DNA of 9,277 nucleotides from NCBI GenBank assembly GCA_023433965.1, contig JAEYTQ010000793.1:1-9277 (forward strand). Reading direction: 5' to 3'. Shown piece after piece: positions 1-5,735 of this stretch. The notes under the pieces are model-generated. The model was not told the DNA's origin, did not search any database, and worked only from the letters and a program-made list of their open reading frames with translations. Position 1 is the first letter of the stretch, and every line of letters starts with the position of its first letter. A program made the position numbers and the translations under genes. Source of the DNA: Pseudomonadota bacterium (lineage in GTDB: Bacteria; Pseudomonadota; Alphaproteobacteria; Rhizobiales; Xanthobacteraceae).

Positions 1-1
1 T

Positions 2-1996
2 GTCCTGATCTGCTCGTGCGAAGACACGATGTCCCTCGACGTGGCTGCGATCCGGCGCGGATGCCCGAACAGCGAGGTCAAGAGCTTTCGCCACCTCTGC
101 GGGGCCGAGCTCGATCATTTCCGCAAGATCGCCGCGACGGACGGCGCGTTGACGGTCGCCTGCACGCAGCAGGCCGCCCAGTTTTCGGACGAGGCCGGCG
201 AACGGCTCGATGCGATCAGCTTCGTCAATATCCGCGAAACGGCCGGCTGGGCGCGCGAGGGCGCGCGCACCGGGGCAAAAATGGCGGCGCTGCTCGCATC
301 CGCCTCCATCCCGGCGCCGGAGTATCCGCTCGTCACCTTGTCGAGCGAGGGCGTGATCCTGATCTACGGACGCGATGACGCCGCGATCGAGGCCGGTCGC
401 CTGCTTGCCGACCACCTCGACGTCACGGTGATGCTGAAGCAGCTCGACGACATGGTGCCGCCAGCGACGGTTTTTCCGATCGTGAAGGGCACCATCCGAT
501 CCGCGAAGGGACATTTCGGCGCGTTCGAGCTTGCCATCGACGACTATGCGCGTCCCCGCCCGTCCTCGCGCGATCGTTTCGTGCTGGACGGGCCGCGAAG
601 CGGCGTCACCTCGCGCTGCGATATCGTGCTCGATCTATCCGGCGATCAGCCGCTGTTTTCTGCCCACGACCTGCGCGACGGCTATCTTCGCGCCGACACG
701 AAGGATCCCGCAGCCGTGCTGCGCGCCGTGCTGACCGCGCGCGATCTCGTCGGCAGCTTCGACAAGCCGAGATATGTCGAGGTTGCGCCCGCTCTTTGCG
801 CCCATTCGCGCTCGAAACGCACGGGTTGCCATCGCTGTCTCGATCTCTGCCCGACCGGGGCGATCACGCCCGTGGGCGATCATGTCGCGATTGATCCGGC
901 CATCTGCGCCGGCTGCGGCCAATGCGCGGCGGCCTGCCCCACCGGCGCGGTATCCTACACGGTCCCGCCCGCCGATACGCAGCTTCAGAAACTTCGCGCC
1001 ATGCTGCTCGCCTATCGCGAGGCCGGTGGTGCGAATGCAGCGCTGCTCTTTCATGATAGCCCGCACGGCACGCCTCTGATCGATGCCCTGGCGCGGCATG
1101 GCGACGGCCTGCCGGCGAACGTGCTTCCCTTTGCCGTCAACGAGCTCACGCAGGTGGGGCTGGAGGCGATCATTGGCGCCTTCGCCTATGGCGCCTCCGC
1201 CGTGCGCTTCCTGCTCCGTGGCAAGTCCCGGCACGATGTGACCGGATTGACGCAGACGATCGCGATGGCGGATGCGATCCTCAGCGGCCTCGGTTTTGCG
1301 GGCCGCCGCCTTGCCACCGTCGAAACGGGCGATCCCGACGCGCTCGGACAGCATTTGACGGACATCGGCACGCTCGCCGCGGTCGAAACGCCGGCGACCT
1401 TCAAGACCGTCGGCAAGCGGCGCGACCTCCTGCGGTTCGCCCTCGGCGAACTGCATCGGCTGGCGCCGCAGCCGGTCGACGTGATCGCCCTGCCACCGGG
1501 TGCGCCGATCGGCGCCATCACCGTCGACACCAATGGCTGCACGCTGTGTCTCTCCTGCGTCTCGGCCTGCCCGACCGGCGCGCTGCGCGACGATCCCGAG
1601 CGGCCGGTGCTGAAATTCATCGAGGACGCCTGCGTGCAGTGCGGCCTGTGCCAGAGCACGTGTCCGGAAAAGGTCATCAGCCTGAAGCCGCAGATCGATT
1701 TCCGCGCCGCCCGCGCGCCTGCCGCTGTCATCAAGGAAGAGGAGCCCGCGCTTTGCGTCCGCTGCGGCACGCCGTTCGGCGTCAAGAGCACGATCGAGCG
1801 CATCGCGGCCAAGCTGGAGGGCCGGCACTGGATGTATCCCGCCGGCGACAAGCGGATCGAGGCACTCAGGATGTGCGCCGATTGCCGCGTCGTCGTCATG
1901 AGCGAGCAGCAATTCGATCCGTTCAAGGGCGTTCCGGAACGAACGCCGCCGCGAACGACGGACGACTATCTACGCCAGCGCAACGACAAGAACTAG
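2..1996 (+). CDS. Multi-cluster 4Fe-4S ferredoxin-type protein (5' end cut off by the window)
   Basis: Probably a cytoplasmic electron-transfer protein. The frame is open to the left edge, and codons before the first ATG (position 29) read VLICSCEDT. That fits a conserved Cys-x-Cys start seen in this family, so the true start lies upstream. Numbering from the ATG at 29 (655 residues), two pairs of 4Fe-4S motifs are visible. The first pair is C257/C267/C270/C274 plus C293/C296/C299/C303. The second is C504/C507/C510/C514 plus C535/C538/C541/C545. Both pairs have the CP-TG or CPE signature of bacterial ferredoxins. Two further CxxC pairs (C576/C579 and C616/C619) near the C-terminus could bind a metal. 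The region from about 340 to 440 has no cysteines and looks like a separate alpha/beta domain. No signal peptide or membrane span is seen. From memory, relatives in Bradyrhizobium lie near formate dehydrogenase and TorD-type chaperone genes; that partner lies outside the window and is inferred. The gene converges with the cytochrome gene downstream. Confidence 0.9.
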   Translation, partial: VLICSCEDTMSLDVAAIRRGCPNSEVKSFRHLCGAELDHFRKIAATDGALTVACTQQAAQFSDEAGERLDAISFVNIRETAGWAREGARTGAKMAALLASASIPAPEYPLVTLSSEGVILIYGRDDAAIEAGRLLADHLDVTVMLKQLDDMVPPATVFPIVKGTIRSAKGHFGAFELAIDDYARPRPSSRDRFVLDGPRSGVTSRCDIVLDLSGDQPLFSAHDLRDGYLRADTKDPAAVLRAVLTARDLVGSFDKPRYVEVAPALCAHSRSKRTGCHRCLDLCPTGAITPVGDHVAIDPAICAGCGQCAAACPTGAVSYTVPPADTQLQKLRAMLLAYREAGGANAALLFHDSPHGTPLIDALARHGDGLPANVLPFAVNELTQVGLEAIIGAFAYGASAVRFLLRGKSRHDVTGLTQTIAMADAILSGLGFAGRRLATVETGDPDALGQHLTDIGTLAAVETPATFKTVGKRRDLLRFALGELHRLAPQPVDVIALPPGAPIGAITVDTNGCTLCLSCVSACPTGALRDDPERPVLKFIEDACVQCGLCQSTCPEKVISLKPQIDFRAARAPAAVIKEEEPALCVRCGTPFGVKSTIERIAAKLEGRHWMYPAGDKRIEALRMCADCRVVVMSEQQFDPFKGVPERTPPRTTDDYLRQRNDKN

Positions 1997-2006
1997 CAGC
2001 GAACGC

Positions 2007-2019
2007 CGTCGAAGCGACG
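2007..2019. terminator. Small hairpin between convergent genes
   Basis: CGTCG-AAG-CGACG is a perfect 5-bp stem with a 3-nt loop. It lies in the 32-bp gap between the 4Fe-4S gene (+) and the WD40-cytochrome gene (-), where a bidirectional terminator would be expected. There is no T-tract on either side, so terminator function is weakly supported. Confidence 0.25.
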
Positions 2020-2028
2020 CCAAGGCAA

Positions 2029-3318
2029 TCATCGGGATGTCGCGCGCGCCAGAAATTCGGTGAGCGCGCGCCGGTCTTCGGCCGAGCCGATGCGCTGCTC
2101 CGGCATCTTGGTGCCGGGGGTGTAGGCATTCGGACCGATTTCGAACAGCCTTGCGACCGTCTCCGGCGTCCAGACGATATCCATCGTCTTCAGCGCATCG
2201 GAGAAGCGATATCCCGGGAGCGAAGCGATCTTGCGGCCGTAGAGTCCCGCAAGTGTCGGGCCGGCACGCTGCACTTCCTTGTCCGAGAGCGTGTGGCAGG
2301 CAACACACGCCCGGAACACATCGGCGCCGTGATCGCCGGCATAGGCCGCGAGCGGATCGGCCGGTGAGCCGATCAGGCCTGCGCCGATGGGATCGCCCGT
2401 GCGCGCATTCCAGCGTCTGATTCTGCCGTCCGCCCCGCCCGTCACCAGCGTCTCGCGGTCGGGCAGAAAGGCGATCGACCACACCGGCGGCCCAGGCCCC
2501 AACAGCGTGCGCAGCTGGTTGCGCGACTTGCGATCGATGATCACCACGGTGCCGCCGATGCCGGCCGCAGCGATCAGCGCCCCGTCCGCCGAGATCGTCA
2601 GCGCCACCACCGGTGTCGGACCAGCCGCGACCTCGCCGCTGACCTTGCCGTCCGCAGTCAGCATGCGCAGCCTGCCGTCGACCGCGCCTGTGACGATTTC
2701 ACCATCGGCCGCCACTGCCACTGCGTTCAGGGGCGCAGGCAGCGTCACGATGTCCGACTGGCCATCCGGCAGACGCCAGATGCGCAGCGCAAGATCGTAG
2801 CCGGCGCTGACAAGCCTGCCGTCCGGCAGGAAAGCGACGCCGTTGACGTTCTGCGTATGCCCTTCGAGCACCCGGGACGTGCCGTCCGCTAGCGACCAGA
2901 GCCGCACCGTCCGATCCCACGACGCCGACGCGAGAAGCGCCCCGTCGGGCGACACGGCAAGCGCGACGATCGGAGCGACATGTCCATCCATGACCCGGTC
3001 CGGCTCCGGCCGGCCGGCCGTCCACACCGCGATTCGCGCATCGGCACCGGCCGTGATCATGCGGCCGTCTTTCAGAAAGGCGACGGCATTGACGCCATCG
3101 GCATGATAGCGCAGCACCTGCTCCGCGGTCTCGGATTGAAGCGACCAGCGGATCGCCGCCGTGTCGAAGCTGCCGGAGAGAAGACTGCGCCCATCGGGCG
3201 AGATCACAAGAGACCGTATCGGGCCGCCGTGTCCGACCATGTCGGCGTGTACGGACGACGCGGCAAAGATGGCCCACAGCGCCGCGGCCACCTTCGTGCA
3301 CAAAGGTGATCTGTTCAT
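2029..3318 (-). CDS. Periplasmic WD40 beta-propeller / cytochrome c fusion protein
   Basis: 429 residues. Residues 1-25 form a signal peptide (basic start, hydrophobic core, SSVHA before the likely cleavage), so the protein acts in the periplasm. Residues about 29-303 hold seven WD40-like blades. They show recurring GH, SPDG and D-x-x-(V/I)-R-(L/I)-W patterns, for example around 112-141 and 153-181, and are enough for one closed propeller. Residues about 331-426 form a class I cytochrome c domain. Haem attachment is CVACH (C338, C341, H342), followed by a GPTLAGLYGR stretch, and M405 in PGTKMPEQRI is the likely sixth ligand. The ATG at 3318 is chosen because it gives the signal peptide; the ribosome site there is weak (CAGGG about 12 nt upstream). 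The gene lies 76 bp downstream of the 86-residue secreted protein on the same strand, probably in one operon. Role inferred: periplasmic electron carrier whose propeller docks a partner. The partner is unknown. Confidence 0.93.
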   Translation of the reverse strand: MNRSPLCTKVAAALWAIFAASSVHADMVGHGGPIRSLVISPDGRSLLSGSFDTAAIRWSLQSETAEQVLRYHADGVNAVAFLKDGRMITAGADARIAVWTAGRPEPDRVMDGHVAPIVALAVSPDGALLASASWDRTVRLWSLADGTSRVLEGHTQNVNGVAFLPDGRLVSAGYDLALRIWRLPDGQSDIVTLPAPLNAVAVAADGEIVTGAVDGRLRMLTADGKVSGEVAAGPTPVVALTISADGALIAAAGIGGTVVIIDRKSRNQLRTLLGPGPPVWSIAFLPDRETLVTGGADGRIRRWNARTGDPIGAGLIGSPADPLAAYAGDHGADVFRACVACHTLSDKEVQRAGPTLAGLYGRKIASLPGYRFSDALKTMDIVWTPETVARLFEIGPNAYTPGTKMPEQRIGSAEDRRALTEFLARATSR

Positions 3319-3335
3319 GGCTGGCCGGCCCTGCT

Positions 3336-3350
3336 GACACTCACAGTGTC
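3336..3350 (-). promoter_or_regulatory. Perfect inverted repeat just upstream of the WD40-cytochrome start
   Basis: GACACT-CAC-AGTGTC: two perfect 6-bp arms around 3 nt, 17 nt before the cytochrome start codon, in the 76-bp gap after the 86-residue gene. It could be an mRNA hairpin (attenuation, processing, or 3'-end protection of the upstream gene) or a small operator. It has no T-tract. Confidence 0.3.
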
Positions 3351-3394
3351 GAGATTGCCAGAAGAGGCAACGGAAATGAATATCCTGAAACGGT

Positions 3395-3655
3395 CTACTT
3401 GGCCGGTGCCGTCGTGGTCTTGGAGGATCCCTCCGGCGCGGCCTGCATGCCGGGCGGGCTCTGGCCCTGGGGGCTTTCCGGCGGCGCACCACCCGAGCCC
3501 GTATTGATCGGGCCTGTCCAACCCTGAGGTTGCAGCTGCCCTTTTTCTTCGGGAGGCGTTTTCGCCGCGGGCGAGTCGGTTGGCGCGGGCTGAGCCAGGG
3601 CGCTCTGAGCAAGACAAAGTGCTGCGAAGCACAGGATGGTTTTCGGTAATGTCAC
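3395..3655 (-). CDS. Small secreted Pro/Gly-rich protein of unknown function
   Basis: 86 residues. Residues 1-21 are a clear signal peptide (MTLPK, a hydrophobic core, then AQSALA before the cut), leaving a mature chain of about 65 residues in the periplasm. The mature part is low in hydrophobic residues and rich in Pro, Gly, Gln and Ser, with stretches such as GWTGPINTGSGG (45-56) and SPQGQSPPGMQAAPEG (61-76). It is probably disordered. It contains one Trp, and its only two Cys lie in the signal peptide (C9, C14). The start is GTG at 3655, fixed by a GGAGG six bases upstream. I recall closely similar unannotated proteins in Bradyrhizobium, but know no function. It is followed at 76 bp by the WD40-cytochrome c gene on the same strand, so a shared role in the periplasm is possible but inferred. 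Confidence 0.8.
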   Translation of the reverse strand: MTLPKTILCFAALCLAQSALAQPAPTDSPAAKTPPEEKGQLQPQGWTGPINTGSGGAPPESPQGQSPPGMQAAPEGSSKTTTAPAK

Positions 3656-3661
3656 GCAGGG

Positions 3662-3666
3662 CCTCC
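3662..3666 (-). promoter_or_regulatory. Ribosome binding site that decides a GTG start
   Basis: On the minus strand GGAGG lies six bases before the GTG at 3655. A nearby ATG at about 3680 is in another frame and would overlap this site, so the GTG is the supported start of the 86-residue secreted protein. Confidence 0.7.
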
Positions 3667-3684
3667 GACGCGCTCATTAGGCTA

Positions 3685-3697
3685 GCAAGCAACTTGC
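3685..3697. repeat. Short inverted repeat in the divergent intergenic region
   Basis: GCAAG-CAA-CTTGC has 5-bp perfect arms. It lies about 30 bp upstream of the GTG of the 86-residue secreted protein. It may be part of that gene's 5' untranslated region or a protein-binding site. Being short, it could also be chance. Confidence 0.25.
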
Positions 3698-3762
3698 AAC
3701 GCGCGCTTCCGTTCCCAAGCGTGCAGCGCAGCAGCCCAACGCCTGCATCCCGGAACGCCAGG

Positions 3763-3782
3763 AGCTCGAACGAGCTTGCTCG
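3763..3782. promoter_or_regulatory. Two overlapping palindromes in the divergent promoter region
   Basis: The 20 bases AGCTCGAACGAGCTTGCTCG contain two perfect dyads that share CGAGC: AGCTCG-AA-CGAGCT (3763-3776) and CGAGC-TT-GCTCG (3771-3782). They lie between the divergent starts at 3655 (-) and 3836 (+) and overlap the likely -35 element of the + strand promoter. This is the arrangement of a repressor operator. No regulator gene is in the window, so the binding protein is unknown. Confidence 0.4.
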
Positions 3783-3803
3783 CCACAAGCCGGGGCGTAT
3801 AGA
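3775..3803 (+). promoter_or_regulatory. Possible sigma-70-type promoter of the 40-residue membrane protein gene
   Basis: CTTGCT (3775-3780), 17 bases, then TATAGA (3798-3803). The -10 keeps TATA and the -35 resembles the CTTGAC form used in alphaproteobacteria. The start codon follows 32 bp after the -10, which leaves room for a short leader with the ribosome site. The match is partial. Confidence 0.4.
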
Positions 3804-3835
3804 TGGCTTGATCGTCCAATCGAGGGAGGCTGAGG

Positions 3836-3958
3836 ATGAAGGCATTCTTGTTTGGCTGCATCGCGGCCCTGGTCATCGCGATTGCAGGGATGGTGATTCT
3901 GAATCGGGTCCAGGAGCCGGTCGCGCAGGCGTTCGCGACGACCGCGGTGCGTCTCTGA
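3836..3958 (+). CDS. 40-residue single-span membrane protein of unknown function
   Basis: The frame reads MKAFLFGCIAALVIAIAGMV and continues ILNRVQEPVAQAFATTAVRL before a TGA stop. Residues about 3-22 are one hydrophobic segment that can span the membrane or act as an uncleaved signal anchor. The remaining 18 residues are a short amphipathic tail, probably periplasmic if the N-terminus is cytoplasmic. A strong GGGAGG (3824-3829) lies six bases before the ATG, and a possible promoter lies upstream. Together these make it more than a chance frame. I recall very similar 40-residue proteins ending in an ATS/ATT-x-VRL-like tail in Bradyrhizobium relatives, without known function. It is transcribed divergently from the secreted-protein/cytochrome pair. 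The first downstream gene on this strand is 235 bp away, so it may be monocistronic. Automated callers may skip it because of its length. Confidence 0.75.
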   Translation: MKAFLFGCIAALVIAIAGMVILNRVQEPVAQAFATTAVRL

Positions 3959-4193
3959 GAAGCCCCTGCTACGCTTTAGCCCGAGCGACTTGATGGCGGG
4001 AACGAGGGTGCCGCACGAGCCGATCGCGGGGGCCATATCCACCTTCCCTTTAAGGGTCTGGTAACGATACGGGCATCGTTGAACGCATCAATGCCGTTCG
4101 CACGCGGGCCGGTGCCTGCCCCCGTAACGACCTTGCTATAAGCGCGGCTACCGCTGATCGACGCTCGCGAATGCACCGTTCTCTTGATTGCTC
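3959..4193. other. Intergenic region before the glycan locus
   Basis: No convincing gene on either strand. It holds a short palindrome CCCTT-T-AAGGG (4046-4056) and two TAACGA motifs (4062-4067 and 4125-4130). A TATAAG at 4137-4142 could be a -10 element for the acyltransferase gene, but no good -35 is present. A GGCAT/ATGCC pair (4072-4095) is likely chance. Confidence 0.4.
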
Positions 4194-5318
4194 ATGACCA
4201 AGCCGTCCAACACGTTCGAGATCGTCATCGAGCAGTCGTTCGACTTTCTGTCTCCGGAATATGCAGAGCTGTTCGATCGCTCGGCCGCCACCGCGTTCCA
4301 GCATCCGGTCTGGCTGCATAGCCTCTACACCGGGCTCGCGCCCGAATCGGGTGCGACAGCTCTGATCGTCGTGGTCCGCTACCGCGCGACGGGAGCTCTT
4401 GCCATGGTGCTGCCCCTGCTCCGGATCCGGCGCGGTCCGATACGAACCGTGGAATTCGCCGACCTCCGCGTGTCCGACTATGTGGCGCCGGTCTGCAGCC
4501 CGGACGTGTTCCTGCAACTGCTCGACGATGCGGCTGCTTGTAGAGAGATCCGGCGGCTTGTCCGCCCGTTCGATCTGCTGCGAATGGCCAAGCTGCCCGA
4601 CGGACAGCTTCCGATCGAAAAACTCCTGGCGACGTCACGCCGCGTGCCGATGGACACCAATGCCTACGCGACGGCTCTCGTCGCCCCGTTCGAACAGTGG
4701 CGGGCGAGCGCAATGGATCGCCCGTACCAGAAGGAGCTTGCGAAAAAATATCGTCGGCTCCAGAGGAAAGGCGCATTGAGCTTCTCCTGCTGCGACGACG
4801 GCGCCTCCGTGCTGGAGACCATGGCCGTGATGAGGAGGTTTCGCGGCCCGCGCTTTCACGCGCGCGGCGACGGAGACTTGCTGCAGCGGCCCGAATATTA
4901 CGGCTTCTATTCCGACGTCGCCCTTCGCGGCCTGGGCTCCTTTGTCCGCCTCTATGCGATGAAGCTGGAAGGCCAAGTGATTGCCGCCGCGCTCGGGCTA
5001 TGTCACAGGAACAGTTTCCTCGTCCTCATGATCGCCTTCGATATCGAAGGATACAGGAATCAGTCTCTGGGCGCTCTGATGTTCGAGCAGGTGGCGAGGG
5101 ACTGCATCGAGCGCGGCGACCAGATGCTCGATTTCACCATCGGCGACGAGCCATACAAGAGATCGTTCGGCGCGCAGCCTTCGCCGATGTGGGAGGTTAC
5201 ACAGGTCGGCAGCACCACAGGCGCCATCGCTCTCTTCGCACTGAGGCAAGCGCCCTGGCTCAAGCTCACGGCCAAGCGGCTGTCGGATCTGAACCGCTCC
5301 CCGATGTCCGCATGCTGA
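4194..5318 (+). CDS. CelD/BcsL-type GNAT family acyltransferase
   Basis: 374 residues, a usual length for this family. The protein looks like the Acetyltransf_6 (PF13480) group, named after CelD/BcsL proteins of polysaccharide loci. Its members have two GNAT-like halves and are thought to acylate sugars or related substrates with acyl-CoA. N-terminal half: an FQHPVW-like motif near 35-40 and an LPLLR strand. C-terminal half, residues about 165-310: an RRL-rich helix, a strand reading VRLYAMKLEGQVIAAALG, and the hallmark DFTIGDEPYKRSFG at 313-326. No signal peptide or membrane span, so cytoplasmic. I chose ATG 4194; TTG 4188 in the same frame is possible, and neither has a good ribosome site. 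It is the first gene of the glycan locus. Substrate and acyl group cannot be read from the sequence. Confidence 0.87.
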   Translation: MTKPSNTFEIVIEQSFDFLSPEYAELFDRSAATAFQHPVWLHSLYTGLAPESGATALIVVVRYRATGALAMVLPLLRIRRGPIRTVEFADLRVSDYVAPVCSPDVFLQLLDDAAACREIRRLVRPFDLLRMAKLPDGQLPIEKLLATSRRVPMDTNAYATALVAPFEQWRASAMDRPYQKELAKKYRRLQRKGALSFSCCDDGASVLETMAVMRRFRGPRFHARGDGDLLQRPEYYGFYSDVALRGLGSFVRLYAMKLEGQVIAAALGLCHRNSFLVLMIAFDIEGYRNQSLGALMFEQVARDCIERGDQMLDFTIGDEPYKRSFGAQPSPMWEVTQVGSTTGAIALFALRQAPWLKLTAKRLSDLNRSPMSAC

Positions 5319-5347
5319 TCGGCGGCGAAGCGCAAATCCACCGCCGA
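5319..5347 (+). terminator. Inverted repeat directly after the acyltransferase stop codon
   Basis: TCGGCGG (5319-5325) and CCGCCGA (5341-5347) are perfect 7-bp arms around a 15-nt loop, starting at the base after TGA. With a 2-nt bulge the pairing can extend into GATC on both sides. The stem is GC-rich but no T-tract follows, so it may be a weak terminator or a 3'-end stabiliser. Confidence 0.4.
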
Positions 5348-5735
5348 CGATCTCCAAAAGCGGCCAGTTCCGCAGATTGAGGTTAACGACCCGCAACGCC
5401 AATCTCGCAGCCGCTGTCCGGCACGCGATTTGCTCGGGATGCTTCGAAAGTCCGGTTCTTGCGACCTTGGCGAATGATCCTTGCGAGCCATTCTGTTCTC
5501 GATCCGCGGTCTCGCCTTTTTCAACCGCCGGGGCAGTCATTCGCTCGAGCCAGGCGGCGCACGATTTGGCACAATGGAGACGGCAATGTTCCACAGTGAA
5601 GCAACCGGCGTCCGCGACACCCTCGCGGCTGGCGAGTTCCTGCAGAGGTCCATTAACACTCGCGCTTCTTCGGCATGCTAGATCGTCGGCAGTATCGGAA
5701 TACGTCTCTCCGGGGCGCAGCCCCTTTAACCTTCC
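5348..5735. other. Long non-coding gap upstream of the flippase gene
   Basis: About 390 bases without a convincing gene. TAACGACC occurs at 5384-5391. A 31-codon frame at 5586-5681 (ATG preceded by GGAG) and its 66-codon extension from TTG 5481 show no recognisable domain, signal peptide or membrane span, so I do not call them. The composition is less GC-rich in places than the flanking genes. The length suggests a separate promoter and leader for the flippase gene, or remains of a lost gene. I cannot identify a promoter with confidence. Confidence 0.45.
5712..5724 (+). promoter_or_regulatory. Hairpin occupying the ribosome-site position of the flippase gene
   Basis: GGGGC-GCA-GCCCC is a 5-bp all-GC stem ending 11 bases before the ATG at 5736. 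No Shine-Dalgarno sequence is visible between it and the start, so a structured leader could limit initiation. This reading is inferred. Confidence 0.3.

Noticed and set aside
635..1912. Long open frame (425 codons) antisense to the 4Fe-4S gene
   Set aside because: It lies wholly opposite a gene with clear cysteine-cluster motifs. Its translation is Arg/Ala/Gly-rich without any domain, as expected for the shadow of a GC-rich gene.
3999..4024. GGAAC, 17 bases, CGAT: resembles an EcfG general-stress promoter
   Set aside because: The -10 should be CGTT, and the site is about 170 bp from the next start codon. One good half-site in GC-rich DNA is expected by chance.
3976..4176. 66-codon minus-strand frame in the gap before the acyltransferase
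   Set aside because: Low-complexity Arg/Ser/Pro translation, no ribosome site that I can see, no domain.
5468..5484. Sigma-54-like TGGCGA...TTGC upstream of the flippase
   Set aside because: GG and GC are separated by 12 bases instead of the required 10, and the -24 box is imperfect.
5586..5681. 31-codon frame with GGAG upstream in the gap before the flippase
   Set aside because: No signal peptide, membrane span or recognisable motif, and it ends 55 bases before a gene with its own start. Not enough support.
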